From NCBI RefSeq assembly GCF_010548525.1, contig NZ_JAAGMG010000872.1, forward strand, positions 1 through 56,792: a stretch of 56,792 bases of DNA, read 5' to 3'. The translations under genes and the position numbers were made by a program. The notes beneath the pieces were generated by a model that did not search any database, was not told where the DNA came from, and saw only the letters and a program-made list of their open reading frames with translations. Shown one piece after another: positions 43,980-56,792 of this stretch (positions within the stretch are counted from its first letter, which is position 1; each line of letters begins with the position of its first letter). This DNA comes from Streptomyces sp. SID14478 (GTDB taxonomy: Bacteria; Actinomycetota; Actinomycetes; Streptomycetales; Streptomycetaceae).

Positions 43980-44230
43980 TTGACGGTCGGCGGGCACGGA
44001 TACGGGGTCGGAGGAAGGCCGAGGCCGCGCCACAGCGTGATGCCGCCGTGGTGGAGGCAGGCGCATGAATCCGGCCCCCACCGCGGCGACGGGCGCAGGT
44101 GGGCCTGAGGGACGGGCGTGTGCCGAAGGACCTTCCGCCTGCCTCTGGCCCCTCAGGCGCTGTCGTACACACCTTCTCTGGAAGCGGTCGTCGGCGATGA
44201 GCTTCCGCCCGGACGACAGGAGTTGCCGTT

Positions 44231-44770
44231 CTATGCGGGGATCCGGCCGCAGAGCCAGTTCCCCGGCTCCGCCGGATCGTCGCTGATCCAGAACTGGCGC
44301 CACAGCAGCGCGAATTCCTCACGGCTGAGGTGACCGTCACCGTCGAGGTCGAGCTGTTCGAAGACGCCGTCCATGTCGACGGCCTGCCCGTTCCAGGTCT
44401 CCACCAGCCGACGATGCTCTTCCCGGGAGATGCGCCCGTCCCCGTTCGCGTCCACCGCGTCGAAGAGGGTGTCCGCGGTCGCCGTGACCTCCGCGATCAT
44501 GGCGGGCAGCGTATCCACGAGGCGGAGCAGTTCGGCCATGTCGACGCCACCGTCACCGTCGGCGTCGCCGACCTCAAGCAGCGTCGCCCACCAGCCCATC
44601 AGTAGATTTTCCACCTGCGCGCGCAGCTCCGTCCCGGGCTCCACACCCGGCAGCCGACTCCAGCGGGCGACGAGCGCCGTGAAGTCCTTCTCCCGCAGGT
44701 ATCCGTCGCCGTCCGCGTCGAAGGCAGCGAACATCCCCTTGAGCTTTCGCTCCTGAAAGGCACTGGCCAT
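44231..44770 (-). CDS. Four-EF-hand calcium-binding protein (calerythrin-like)
   Basis: 179 residues. Four canonical 12-residue EF loops: DADGDGYLREKD (18-29), DADGDGGVDMAE (69-80), DANGDGRISREE (107-118) and DLDGDGHLSREE (141-152). All but the first end in Glu or have an acceptable substitute (Asp at 29, Glu elsewhere). It should bind several Ca2+ as a cytosolic buffer or sensor, like calerythrin. GGGAGG lies 6 bases before ATG 44770. It is 208 bases beyond the Nramp gene on the same strand. Confidence 0.93.
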   Translation of the reverse strand: MASAFQERKLKGMFAAFDADGDGYLREKDFTALVARWSRLPGVEPGTELRAQVENLLMGWWATLLEVGDADGDGGVDMAELLRLVDTLPAMIAEVTATADTLFDAVDANGDGRISREEHRRLVETWNGQAVDMDGVFEQLDLDGDGHLSREEFALLWRQFWISDDPAEPGNWLCGRIPA

Positions 44771-44978
44771 GAGAGGCCTCCCTCGCGCCGAACCGAGCCG
44801 GGACACCGCCGCCGACCAGGTCGAGGATCACATTGAGCACGACTGTAGATCGGCAGCGCACGCCGCCTCTACGGGCACACATGCGCGAGCCTTCACCGCA
44901 CGGAGCGCCTGGAGCGGGGCATGCGGGCTTCGTGGTAAGCGCGGCTCGTGTGACCGGTCCCGCAGGCCCGGTGCCCGT

Positions 44979-46298
44979 TCACCCCGAGAACAGGTTGACC
45001 AGGAGCGTGACGTTGAGGGTGATCACCACGGCGCTCACCAGCCATGCTCCGCAGGTCGTGAGCCGCCGGTTGACCCAACCGCCCATGAGCGCGCGGTCGC
45101 GGGTGAGCAGGACCAGGGGGATCAGGGCGAACGGGATGCCGAACGACAGGATGATCTGACTGAGCACCAGGCTGTGAGTGGGGCTCGACCCCGCGGCCAG
45201 GACCACGATGGCAGGTGTCATCGTCACCAGGCGGCGCAGCAGGACGGGGATGCGGCGTCCGAGGAAGCCGCCCATGACGACTTCGCCGGCGTACATGCCC
45301 ACGCTGGTACCCGCGAGACCGGACACGAGCAGTGCAAGGGCGAAGGCGAGCGCGGCGAGCGGGCCGACCAGGTGGCCGTAGGCGTCGTGGGCGGCGGTCA
45401 GGGACGTGGCGGCGCCGGGGGTTCCCGGGTGGAAGAGGGTCGCTGCGGAGACGAGCAGGATGACGTTGACCGCGCCCGCCAGGCCCATGGCGATGAGTAC
45501 GTCGGTGCGGACATGGCGCAGCAACCTGCGCCGCAGCGGGGCGTCGGAGGCGGTGGGCAGGGAGAGGCTGTAGCGGTCACTGGTGAGGGCCGAGTGCAGG
45601 TAGATCACATGGGGCATGACGGTGGCTCCGACGATCCCGCCGGCGAGCACGAGGCTTTCGGAGCCGGCGAGCCGGGGCGTCAGGCCCTCCGCCGTTCCGC
45701 TCAACGACCCTCCGGTGCCCAGTACTTGACCCAGGAACAGGGCGAGCAGGCAGGCCAGGCCGGCGGCCATCAAGACCTCGAAGCGCCGTCGGCCGCGGCC
45801 GCGCATCGGCATCAGTCCCAGCGACACGACGCCGACGACCACCCCGCCGAGCCACAGGGGCAGTCCGGCGAGCAGGTGCAGTGCCACGGCTCCGCCGACC
45901 ACCTCGGCGAGGTCGGTCATCACGACGACCGCTTCCGCCTGCATCCACAGCCCGAACACCACGGGTGTGCGGTAGCGGCCCCGGCACAGCTCGGGCAGGC
46001 TCATGCCGGTGGCGACGCCGAGTTTGGCGGACAGGTACTGCAGCAGCATGGCCACCACGTTCGCGGTGACGAGCACCCACAGCAGGAGCGGCCCGAAGGT
46101 CGCCCCCGCCTGGATGTTGGTGGCGAAGTTGCCGGGGTCGACGTAGGCGACGGCGGCGACGAACGCGGGACCGAGCAGGGTGTACGAGAGGCCGGAGCGG
46201 AGCCGGGGCGTGCGCTCGCCGGGCGCGCGCCCCGGTCCGCCGCGTGGTTGCGGGGCCCGGGTGCGGCCGGAGCGCGCCGGGGTGGATTCGGTCGCCAT
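44979..46298 (-). CDS. mntH: Nramp-family divalent metal transporter (MntH)
   Basis: 439 residues, 11 helices after a basic N-terminal tail. Metal-site motif DPGN at 54-57 in helix 1 and VMPHVIYLHSAL in helix 6 are diagnostic of Nramp Mn/Fe symporters. ATG 46298 is only 4 bases after the GroEL stop and has no strong ribosome site, so it is probably translated from the monooxygenase-operon message. It may feed Fe or Mn to the cell when the diiron enzyme is made (inference). Confidence 0.93.
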   Translation of the reverse strand: MATESTPARSGRTRAPQPRGGPGRAPGERTPRLRSGLSYTLLGPAFVAAVAYVDPGNFATNIQAGATFGPLLLWVLVTANVVAMLLQYLSAKLGVATGMSLPELCRGRYRTPVVFGLWMQAEAVVVMTDLAEVVGGAVALHLLAGLPLWLGGVVVGVVSLGLMPMRGRGRRRFEVLMAAGLACLLALFLGQVLGTGGSLSGTAEGLTPRLAGSESLVLAGGIVGATVMPHVIYLHSALTSDRYSLSLPTASDAPLRRRLLRHVRTDVLIAMGLAGAVNVILLVSAATLFHPGTPGAATSLTAAHDAYGHLVGPLAALAFALALLVSGLAGTSVGMYAGEVVMGGFLGRRIPVLLRRLVTMTPAIVVLAAGSSPTHSLVLSQIILSFGIPFALIPLVLLTRDRALMGGWVNRRLTTCGAWLVSAVVITLNVTLLVNLFSG

Positions 46299-46302
46299 GC
46301 CG

Positions 46303-49836
<3,534 letters not shown>

Positions 49837-49840
<4 letters not shown>

Positions 49841-50844
49841 GCCGCGACCGTCGGCGCATCGGGCAGGGCCGCGCTGTCGGGCACCTTCAGGTCGTACAGG
49901 CGGGCGTGGTTGAGGCCGAGGATCTTCCGCTTGATGTCGGTGGTGAGCGAGCCGTACTCGCTCTGCAGGTCCTGCGGGATCTGGAAGTCGACGAACTTCT
50001 CGATCAGCCACTTCGGGCTCCAGATCGCGTAGTCGCTGCCGAAGACGATCCGGTTGTCGTCGAGCCAGTACAGGAGTTCGCCGATGACCTTGGCGAAGTA
50101 GCGCGGTCGGGAATGGATGAACGGCATGACCACGGACAGGCCCGCGTACACGTTGGGTTCCTGGGTGGCGATCCAGCAGAAGTCGTCCAGGCGCGGCAGT
50201 CCGGCGTGCTCGACGATGAAGTTCAGGCCGGGGAACGCGCTGGCGGCGTGGTCGACGTCGGCCACGTCGAAGGCGTCGCGGTTCAGCGGCCAGATGGTGG
50301 GGCCCTTGTGGACGTGGACGTTGCGGATGCCGAGTTCCTCGCACAGGGCCAGATAGGCCTGGGCCTCGGGGTCGGAGAGCTTCCAGCCCTTGGAGGAGCC
50401 GCGCCACTCGGCGGTGTACAGCTTGACGCCGCGCAGGTGCCATTCAGCGTGCAGGGCGCGCAGCCGCTCCAGGCCCGGCTCGCCCTCGCGCGGGTCGAAG
50501 GCGCCGTTGACGATGAGCTGTTCCGGATACTTGCGGGCCAACGCGCCGTTGCGTTCGGTGGTGTTGAAGCCGGTGCGGTAGAACTCGCTGAGGTACGTGG
50601 GCTGGAAGATGCCGACGTCGACGTAGCCGGTCTCGAACAGGTCGTGCACCAGGTCCTGTTCGCTGTACTTGCGGAACTTCTCCAGCGGCCAGACCCACTC
50701 CGCGGGGCTCAGGTTGCGCTGGTAGTCGTAGAAGCAGCGGATGAAGCCCTCGCCGTACTTGTTGGCGGTGTTCTCCTCGCTGGCGTCCCAGTAGTGGATG
50801 TGTCCGTCGACGATGAAGTAGTCGACGCCCTCCTTGCGGTACAT
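49837..50844 (-). CDS. Amidohydrolase-2 family protein of the monooxygenase operon
   Basis: 335 residues. Metal-site HxH in DGHIHYWD (His15, His17), FIVEHAGLP and FGSDYAIW with the catalytic Asp. This is the TIM-barrel amidohydrolase-2 type (decarboxylase/hydrolase family). A homologue is conserved in the mim operon between mimD and the DUF59 gene; its substrate is not known. CCGGAGG before ATG 50844; 21 bases after prmD. Confidence 0.92.
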
Positions 50845-50865
50845 GCGGCCCTCCGGGTCCGAGCG

Positions 50866-51219
50866 TCAGTCGACCGGTGTGAGGTCGAAGTCGATGTATT
50901 CGGCGGCGTCCTCGGGGTTGGCGAAGAGCACCGTGCTGTCGTCGAGGTGGACCATCCGCCCGTAGTGGGTGGACATGACCTCCTCGAAGTCGGACTGGTC
51001 GAAGTCGAATCCCAGGGCTTTGGAGATCTCGTCGAAGTCGAAGGTGAGCACGCGGTCCCCGTCGACGCGGATCATCGACGGGTAGTCGGTGACGGTGACG
51101 TTGTCCTTCGTGCGCATGACGTCGGCGACGACGTATCCGTTCTGGTTGTTCATCAGCGTCACGCCGCACTTGTTCGACGAGGTCCTGTCGATGCTGAACG
51201 GCTGGTGTGCGGTGCTCAC
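50866..51219 (-). CDS. prmD: Diiron monooxygenase coupling/effector protein
   Basis: 117 residues from GTG 51219, which overlaps the beta-subunit stop (GTGA). [20 protein letters not shown] and [20 protein letters not shown] match the MmoB/DmpM effector family; it lacks cofactors and binds the hydroxylase to time electron transfer. C-terminal [17 protein letters not shown] is typical of the propane/mim group. Confidence 0.93.
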   Translation of the reverse strand: MSTAHQPFSIDRTSSNKCGVTLMNNQNGYVVADVMRTKDNVTVTDYPSMIRVDGDRVLTFDFDEISKALGFDFDQSDFEEVMSTHYGRMVHLDDSTVLFANPEDAAEYIDFDLTPVD

Positions 51220-52346
51220 TTGGCGCTCCTCTCGCTGGTGCGGTCGGCGGGCGTGTGCAGACCCAGGTCCTCGGCGAGGCGGGCGAAGCGCTCCTTCGCG
51301 CGGTCGAGGCCGTCCTCGAAGCGGGCGGGCTTCTCGGCCGGCTGCGACCACAGCGGCTGCAGGCGGCGGGCCGCGTCGAGGCTGACCGGGGTCCAGCGCT
51401 CCAGCCACTGCTGGAGGACGGCCTTGTTGTCGGCGCCGTGGGTGTCGTCGTCGAGCAGGAGGGCGAACAGGGCCCGGCTGTAGCGCAGGTCGCGGTCGTA
51501 GTCGTTCTCGCCGGCGCCGATGATCGTCGGGGTGACGTAGTCGCCGTTGCGGGCGGCGATCTGCAGGACGAGCTGGCTGCGGAAGAGTTCGCCGACCAGC
51601 GGTTCGAAGACCAGGTTCGTGGCGAACAGGGCCTCGGCCCAGTCGGTGATCGCGGTGAGCCGCTCGGCGTTCTCCCGCACGCCCTGCCAGGCGGGGTCGG
51701 ACTGCCAGACCTCCCGGTGTGCGGAGCCGTCGAATCCGTCGAGGTGCTCCTCGATGTCGAGGTTGTACAGCGCGAGGTCCTGGGCGAAGCGCAGTTTGTG
51801 GGCGCCGTTCACCGCCATCGCGTTGTTGATCATGTTGGTGGGGGCGGATCGCTGCGCGGCGATGAAGACGTGCATGCCCAGGCCGTGCTCGGCGTGCATC
51901 CAGGCGCCTACGTGCCGCTCGACGAAGGTGCTCCAGGAGCGGGTCCACTGCTGGTACGCCTGTGCCTTGTGGGCGTTGGCCAGGTTCTGCTGGACCTGGC
52001 GGACCACGTTGGCGTTGTTGCGGTAGATGGTCTGTTCCCACTCCTCGTTGGGGTCGAGGAAGCGGTGCCAGTCGGACGACTTCAGTGCGGTCCAGTCCTG
52101 CGGATAGCCCGAGGAGCCGTCGGCGAAGCCGTAGATCCACCCCTGCAGCAGGTGGCGTTCGGGGTCGGGCTGTACGTCGAAGGTGACGTCCTCGTACATC
52201 GTCGCCCGGAGCTTTTGCGGCTGGTAGTACGAGAAGGCGCGGCTGGTGGAGCTCGGGAAGTCCAGGGCTCCCGCCTCCGCGTCGGTGAACTGGGGCCGGG
52301 GGAAACTGCGTTCGGCCCTGCTCGGCTTGTCGGCCTGGGTGGTCAT
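51216..52346 (-). CDS. prmC: Diiron monooxygenase hydroxylase beta (small) subunit
   Basis: 376 residues. [59 protein letters not shown] and [14 protein letters not shown] are family signatures of the ferritin-like beta subunit, which lacks iron ligands. It pairs with the alpha subunit to form the (alpha-beta)2 hydroxylase. AGGAG precedes ATG 52346; 43 bases after prmB. Confidence 0.94.
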   Translation of the reverse strand: MTTQADKPSRAERSFPRPQFTDAEAGALDFPSSTSRAFSYYQPQKLRATMYEDVTFDVQPDPERHLLQGWIYGFADGSSGYPQDWTALKSSDWHRFLDPNEEWEQTIYRNNANVVRQVQQNLANAHKAQAYQQWTRSWSTFVERHVGAWMHAEHGLGMHVFIAAQRSAPTNMINNAMAVNGAHKLRFAQDLALYNLDIEEHLDGFDGSAHREVWQSDPAWQGVRENAERLTAITDWAEALFATNLVFEPLVGELFRSQLVLQIAARNGDYVTPTIIGAGENDYDRDLRYSRALFALLLDDDTHGADNKAVLQQWLERWTPVSLDAARRLQPLWSQPAEKPARFEDGLDRAKERFARLAEDLGLHTPADRTSERSAK

Positions 52347-52389
52347 GCGTGCAACTCCTCGCTTCGTCGGGCGTGCGCGGACGGCGTAC

Positions 52390-53412
52390 TCAGATGTCTG
52401 TGGAGGTGGTGAACCGGTCGAGGAAGATCCGCTCCTGCGGCATGCCCTTGCCGGTGAGGACGGCGAGCGCGGCGTCGCACATGGGCGGCGGACCGCACAG
52501 GTAGGCGTCGGAGCCCGACAGGTCGCCTTCGTGCCGGTCGAGCACCTCGGTGACGAACCCCTGCTCGTAGCTCTGTGAGGACTCCTCGGAGAGGGCGGGG
52601 ACGAACGCGAAGTCGGACAGGGCGGCGCCGAGCCGGGCGATCTCGTCCAGGGCGAACAGGTCGGCCGCGCCGCGGGCGCCGTAGTAGAAGCGGGTCCGCC
52701 GCCCGCTGCCGGCCGCGGCGAGGGCGCGCAGCTGCGCCAGGATCGGCGCCATGCCCGCTCCGCCCGCGAGCAGGATCAGGTCGCGTTCCGGTGCCTCACG
52801 CAGCACGCAGGTGCCGTAGGGGCCCTTCACCGTCAAGGGGGCTCCGACGGGCAGTCGCAAGCCGTCCAGCAGTCCGGAGAACAGGCCGCCGGGATAGCGC
52901 TTGATCAGGAACTCCAGGCCGTCCCCGGGCAGGGAGGCCATGGAGAACGAACGCCACTGCTCGGTGCCCGGCACCTGGATGTCGACGTACTGGCCCGTGC
53001 GGTAAGGGAGTTCACCGTCCGCGTCGAGGGCCAGGGTGAGGCGCGCGATGTCGTGCGTGAGCGGTTCGACGGCGGTGACGGTGGTGGAGACCTGGCGCGG
53101 CGGGATGCCCGAGAGGAGCATCTCCTCGTCGTAGTTGATGAGTTCCACGCTCAGGTCGCTGTAGGCGTGCGCCCGGCACAGCAGCAGATATCCCTCTTCG
53201 TGCTCGTAGTCGGCGAGCGCGAAGGTGGAGTAGCGCTCCATCTGCTGGTCGCCGTCGAGCAGGAACGACTTGCAGGAGGAGCACTGGCCTTCCTTGCAGC
53301 CGTGCATGAGCATGACGCCCTGGCGGAAGGCGGCGTCCAGTACGGTCTCTTCCTCGTCGGCCTCGATCTCGATGCCGACCGGTTCGAAGCGGACACGGTG
53401 CTTGTCACCCAC
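52390..53412 (-). CDS. prmB: Diiron monooxygenase reductase (2Fe-2S/FAD)
   Basis: 340 residues. Plant-ferredoxin 2Fe-2S site with Cys39, 44, 47 and 79 (CKEGQCSSC and LLLCRAH), FAD motif RSFSMAS, NAD motif LAGGAGMAPILAQL and C-terminal CGPPPMCDAAL. It takes electrons from NADH to the hydroxylase. GTG 53412 starts 101 bases after prmA; that gap holds an inverted repeat. Confidence 0.95.
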   Translation of the reverse strand: MGDKHRVRFEPVGIEIEADEEETVLDAAFRQGVMLMHGCKEGQCSSCKSFLLDGDQQMERYSTFALADYEHEEGYLLLCRAHAYSDLSVELINYDEEMLLSGIPPRQVSTTVTAVEPLTHDIARLTLALDADGELPYRTGQYVDIQVPGTEQWRSFSMASLPGDGLEFLIKRYPGGLFSGLLDGLRLPVGAPLTVKGPYGTCVLREAPERDLILLAGGAGMAPILAQLRALAAAGSGRRTRFYYGARGAADLFALDEIARLGAALSDFAFVPALSEESSQSYEQGFVTEVLDRHEGDLSGSDAYLCGPPPMCDAALAVLTGKGMPQERIFLDRFTTSTDI

Positions 53413-53484
53413 AAGGATCAGCTTTCCGGGGCGGCGACCCCGCGACGGTGCGCCGCCGCCCCTGCGTCACGAACGGTTCGGACG

Positions 53485-53510
53485 GGTCGAACGGTGGGAA
53501 CGGTTCGACC
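53485..53510 (-). other. Inverted repeat between prmA and prmB
   Basis: GGTCGAAC at 53485-53492 pairs with GTTCGACC at 53503-53510, 10-base loop, beginning 3 bases after the prmA stop; GAACGGTTCG also occurs twice as a direct repeat (53471-53480, 53499-53508). It could be a partial terminator or an RNA-stability element that makes prmA message more abundant. Confidence 0.5.
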
Positions 53511-53513
53511 GGG

Positions 53514-55154
53514 TCAGCGCGTGGGCGTGATGTTGCTGCGGCCGCGGTAGTCCGCGACGTGCGCCTCGCGCTCCTCGTCGGACATCTCGTTGAGGGAGAT
53601 GTTCGGGCTCACGAACGTGTTGCCGCGCACGTCGTCGAGCGTCCACAGCTTCGAGGCGTCGTCGAGGTCGAGGTGCGGCTGCGGGACCAGTGTCCTGCCG
53701 TCGTCGCGTACGTAGCCGAGGTCCTTGACGATGTCCGCCAGGTCCTGACCGTGATACATCGTCTCCCACTCGCGCTTGCCGGTGAGCCGGCCCATCGACG
53801 GCGTCGCACGGCCCTCGTACTCGGGTCGGAAGGCGGTGGTGTCGGTCCAGGCGCACGTCTCGGAGCAGTAGGTGCGCCACTGCCCGTCGACCTTGTCGAC
53901 CACCATGTCCTGCCGGATCAGGCAGGGCACCATGCACGACCAGCAGCGGTGCGGGTACTGGTAGCCGACGTCCTCGAAGGCGATCGGCTTGTTCGCCCCT
54001 GGATGGCGCAGCCGGTTGTACGCCTCCCACCAGGCGCCGTACTCGGCGTACCAGCCGGGGTACTTGGACTCGAACCACTCGAAGTCCTTGTCCGTCATGC
54101 CGTCGATCCGCCAGAAGTTGACGGGCCAGCCCGTGGCGAAGAACTGGGCGACCTTGTGGACGTAGCCCTGCTCCCAGATCCGCTTCCACGCCTCCTCGAC
54201 GAGGTCGTGCGGGATCTTCAGGCCGTACTTCTCCAGCGGCATCAGGTACGACCGGTAGTAGTCGTCGTAGATCCAGCGGCGCCACATCTCGGCGTAGGAG
54301 TCGCGGTCCTTGCGGCGGTCCTTGGTGCCGTACTCGATGAACGTGCCGATCGCCGCGTCGACGACGCAGTGGTTGTTCCACCAGGCGTAGCGCAGGTCGC
54401 GCTCCAGAAGTTGTCGGTTGTCCTCGTCGGCCAGCGCCATCAGCAGGATCGAGTACCCGTTGGAGATGTGGCGGGACTCGTCCGACTGGACCGAGTGGAA
54501 GACGGTCGGCAGCAGGTAGTCGCCGTTGGCGGCGGCCTCGGCCGGCATGGCCACGAACAGGGTGTTGGTGAATGCCGTCTCGGCCACCAGGGTGAGGTAC
54601 ACGTTGGCGGCGGTGATCGCGTCGCCGGTGATGAAGCCCTCGCCGAACTGGCGGCCGATGGTGCCGGCGTAGCAGTTGGCGAACGCCTTCTCCGAGATGT
54701 CGAACCCGGCGGGGTCGATGTAGTGGTTCATGTACAGGCGCTTGAGGTTCATCTGGATCGTCGAGTGGCGCACCTCGTCGATCATCTGGACCGCGAGCCC
54801 GTTGTGCAGCTGCGGGTTGGGCACGGCGCCGATCGCCATCGGCATCGCCCGGGCCGCGCTGATCTCGGGGAACGGGATGATCGACAGGAACAGCTTCTGC
54901 CACTCCATCCAGCGCTGTTGGACCTGGCGGAACATGTTGCCGCGGATCGCGCCGTCCATGGCTCCGTAGACCCGGTTGTCCTTCTCCTCCTCCATCGGGA
55001 AGTAGGACCGCAGGACCTGCTTGAGCGGGTCCTTCTTGGGCGACTTGTCGAAGCGGTAGTCGGTCGCGAAGCGGTCGGCGGGCGTCGCGAACGTCGGGTC
55101 CCACGACAGCTCGGTGATCTTCTTGTGCGCCTTGCTCAGGCTCTGTCGGCTCAC
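53514..55154 (-). CDS. prmA: Diiron monooxygenase hydroxylase alpha (large) subunit, propane/mim type
   Basis: 546 residues from GTG 55154 (GGAGGAG upstream). Carboxylate-bridged diiron site: Glu97 (PFPEISAAR), Glu127 and His130 (DEVRH), Glu192 (LVAETAF), Glu226 and His229 (DESRH), the ExxH pairs of soluble methane monooxygenase. C-terminal Cys cluster RCWSCMVPC and YCSETC is typical of the alkene/propane/mim branch. It oxidises a small hydrocarbon, ketone or phenol; substrate cannot be read from sequence. First gene of the operon. Confidence 0.96.
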   Translation of the reverse strand: MSRQSLSKAHKKITELSWDPTFATPADRFATDYRFDKSPKKDPLKQVLRSYFPMEEEKDNRVYGAMDGAIRGNMFRQVQQRWMEWQKLFLSIIPFPEISAARAMPMAIGAVPNPQLHNGLAVQMIDEVRHSTIQMNLKRLYMNHYIDPAGFDISEKAFANCYAGTIGRQFGEGFITGDAITAANVYLTLVAETAFTNTLFVAMPAEAAANGDYLLPTVFHSVQSDESRHISNGYSILLMALADEDNRQLLERDLRYAWWNNHCVVDAAIGTFIEYGTKDRRKDRDSYAEMWRRWIYDDYYRSYLMPLEKYGLKIPHDLVEEAWKRIWEQGYVHKVAQFFATGWPVNFWRIDGMTDKDFEWFESKYPGWYAEYGAWWEAYNRLRHPGANKPIAFEDVGYQYPHRCWSCMVPCLIRQDMVVDKVDGQWRTYCSETCAWTDTTAFRPEYEGRATPSMGRLTGKREWETMYHGQDLADIVKDLGYVRDDGRTLVPQPHLDLDDASKLWTLDDVRGNTFVSPNISLNEMSDEEREAHVADYRGRSNITPTR

Positions 55155-55278
55155 GGGTGATGCTCCTCCGGCTGGCTCGGCGGCGAGGACTCGGCCTCGT
55201 TGGGCCCGGCCGTGCGGCGGCGCACTGCCGTCGGTGTCCGGGACGTGGCCCATCCTGGTGAGCCGGGGCGCGTACGGG

Positions 55279-55295
55279 TGTCTCAAGTTGAGACA
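55279..55295. promoter_or_regulatory. 17-bp palindrome TGTCTCAA-G-TTGAGACA
   Basis: Perfect 8-1-8 palindrome between prmA and the divergent activator gene: 125 bases from the prmA start and 104 from the activator start. Almost certainly the activator binding site (inference). TGTnnC...GnnACA is the general form of AcoR-type sites. Confidence 0.85.
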
Positions 55296-55398
55296 GGGCC
55301 GCGCCCGCCGGGTCTGGCCAGGGTCGGCAACGGGACTTAACGTGCGAGGAACACCTTCACTCCGGAGAGTGATCGCGAAGCAGAGGGCAACCGAGCCG

Positions 55399-56792
55399 AT
55401 GAATCCTGTGGAACCCCTGCAACCCCCACGAAGGGCGCGGCCGGCGCGTGGCGCCGCCGCGCACGATGCGGAGCCTTCCGGCCCGCGCCTCAATCCCGTC
55501 CGGGCCCGGAACCAGTTCATGGAGGGCGGCCCGTTCGCCTCCGACGAGGTGCGGGCGCCCATCCTGGACTCCTGGCAGCGCTCGCGCTTCTTCGGGGTGG
55601 ACGCCGACCGCATCGAGGCGCCCTACAACGCCGAGTTCGACCCGCACTCGCGGCTCGTCACGGCCGCACTGCCCGTCCTCGACCGGCTCGCCGAGGCGCT
55701 GCAGGACACACCGATGTGCCTGATCCTCACCGACTCGCGGGGACGGGTGCGCGAGCGCCGGATCGGCGACAAGGCGCTGCACCGGCACCTGGACGCCATC
55801 AACCTGGCGCCGGGGTTCAGCTACGCGGAGGAGTTCGTCGGGACGAACGGCATCGGCACCGCCGCCGAGAACGGCCGCACCGCCCACGTCTTCGGATCGG
55901 AGCACTTCTCGGAACGGCTGCAGCGGGTCTCCTGCGCGGCGGCACCCATCCGCAACCCGGTCAGCGGCCGCATGCTCGGGCTCATCGACCTCACCTCCTG
56001 GCAGCACACCGCGTCGCCGCTGATGGTGGCGCTGGTCCGGGAGGCCGCGGCCGACATCGAGGAGCGGCTGCTCGACATCGGTTCCGAGCGCGAACGCGCG
56101 GCCCTGCGGGCCTTCTTGACCTCCCGCCGTGGTTCGAGCCGCGCCCTGGTGACCTTCACCGACGGCTTGTTGCTTGCCGACGCGGCCGCCACCGACATGC
56201 TCGGCCCCGACGACCACCGCCGGCTGCGCGAACTGGTCGCCGATCCGGAAGGACTGCGCGCACACCGGATGCTGCTCGCCGACGGGCGGACCGTACAGGT
56301 GCGGGGCCGGCCCGTGGAGGACGGCTCCGCGGACGGCGGCGGTGCGGGTTTCCTCATCGAGCTGCGGCTGGTGCCCGAGGCGGAGGAGACCGTGCCGCGC
56401 GCGCCCGCCCGCGTGCCGCGGCTCGCCGGAGTAGCGGGTTCCAGTCCCGTCTTCCAGTCCGCCGTGGGGCAGTTGATCCAGCAGTGCCGACAGGGCCGGT
56501 GGACGCTCGTGGCCGGTGAGGCGGGTACGGGAAAACTCACACTCGCCCGCGCCGCGCACCGGCACGTGGTGGGTGCGGCGCCGTTCCACGTGCACGACGC
56601 CGCGGACGCCCGCGCCGGCACGGCCCGCTGGCTCCAGGACGTCTACCGGGCGCTCGCCGAGGATGCCGGGACGGTCGTCCTGCGTCATCTGGACCTGCTG
56701 CCCGCCCGGGCGACGGCCCAGCTGCACAACCTCCTGGGCACGACCGCCGGCCGCTCCGGCTGGGTCGCCGCGCTCGTGACCCTCGACCGGGC
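55399..56792 (+). CDS. AcoR/MimR-like activator of the monooxygenase operon, C-terminus cut by window edge
   Basis: 464 residues visible. N-terminal [11 protein letters not shown] segment, GAF-like sensor about 100-220 ([20 protein letters not shown]), a possible second sensor 245-325, then a AAA+ remnant from about 345. Walker A is altered (GEAGTGKLT at 373-381, Leu where Thr/Ser/Glu is usual). The Walker-B-like strand ([11 protein letters not shown]) follows only about 45 residues later and the GAFTGA loop that contacts sigma-54 is missing. Activates mim-type operons in mycobacteria; here it should work with another sigma factor. The C-terminal HTH lies beyond the edge. Confidence 0.9.
   Translation, partial: MNPVEPLQPPRRARPARGAAAHDAEPSGPRLNPVRARNQFMEGGPFASDEVRAPILDSWQRSRFFGVDADRIEAPYNAEFDPHSRLVTAALPVLDRLAEALQDTPMCLILTDSRGRVRERRIGDKALHRHLDAINLAPGFSYAEEFVGTNGIGTAAENGRTAHVFGSEHFSERLQRVSCAAAPIRNPVSGRMLGLIDLTSWQHTASPLMVALVREAAADIEERLLDIGSERERAALRAFLTSRRGSSRALVTFTDGLLLADAAATDMLGPDDHRRLRELVADPEGLRAHRMLLADGRTVQVRGRPVEDGSADGGGAGFLIELRLVPEAEETVPRAPARVPRLAGVAGSSPVFQSAVGQLIQQCRQGRWTLVAGEAGTGKLTLARAAHRHVVGAAPFHVHDAADARAGTARWLQDVYRALAEDAGTVVLRHLDLLPARATAQLHNLLGTTAGRSGWVAALVTLDR

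Noticed and set aside
53448..55160. Long plus-strand open frame opposite the hydroxylase alpha subunit
   Set aside because: Antisense to a gene with all six iron ligands in place; codon bias belongs to the minus strand.
55160..55398. Sigma-54 (-24/-12) promoter for the monooxygenase operon
   Set aside because: No convincing TGGCAC-N5-TTGC motif, and the activator lacks the sigma-54 contact loop.
55357..56727. Minus-strand open frame opposite the activator
   Set aside because: The plus strand encodes a recognisable GAF/AAA protein and the minus frame has no domain.

Overview
The window looks like chromosomal DNA of a Streptomyces or close relative. It has very high G+C, third-position G/C bias in every real frame, many GTG starts (and one TTG), 4-base stop/start overlaps (GTGA/ATGA), a GlgE-type glucan pathway, an initiator tRNA without encoded CCA, and several small protein families typical of streptomycetes (CsbD, ANTAR, DUF5133, DUF6221, small hydrophobic proteins). 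I see no prophage, IS element or CRISPR array. All calls come from reading the translated sequence and motifs; no database search was run.

Layout. 1-5.9 kb: glycogen/trehalose metabolism (treS fragment and glgE on the minus strand; a divergent HATPase-like protein coupled to glgX on the plus strand). 5.9-12.6 kb: small hypothetical and membrane peptides, a TetR/SRPBCC pair with two palindromic operators, an aquaporin, a serine-rich nonapeptide-repeat membrane protein, an Rrf2/SDR pair with its own palindromes, and a secreted protein. 12.9-20.4 kb: initiator tRNA-Met and terminator, MFS exporter, secreted proteins, a decayed epoxide hydrolase, a divergent hydrophobic-protein/csbD pair, a P-loop protein, an L,D-transpeptidase and a secreted lipase. 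21-31.5 kb: redox and small-molecule enzymes (Old Yellow Enzyme, DinB, SDR, FAD monooxygenase, LLM oxidoreductase, alpha/beta hydrolase) interleaved with three TetR regulators. 31.5-39 kb: an orphan pair resembling gas-vesicle-cluster accessory proteins, a cytidylyltransferase, an ECF-like sigma factor and an island of tiny stress-type proteins that includes one frameshifted gene. 39-44.8 kb: remnant of a two-component system beside an FtsX-type ABC exporter, an AraC/GyrI-type regulator and a four-EF-hand protein.

44.9-56.8 kb holds the most coherent system. It is a complete soluble diiron monooxygenase operon of the propane/mim type: hydroxylase alpha, reductase, hydroxylase beta, coupling protein, amidohydrolase, DUF59 protein, Zn-alcohol dehydrogenase and dedicated GroEL. 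An Nramp metal transporter follows GroEL after 4 bases. A divergent AcoR/MimR-like activator lies across an intergenic region holding a perfect 17-bp palindrome; the activator has lost the sigma-54 contact loop. The expected logic is substrate sensing by the activator, oxidation of a small alkane, ketone or phenol by the diiron enzyme, dehydrogenation of the alcohol product, chaperonin-assisted folding of the large subunit and possibly metal supply through Nramp.
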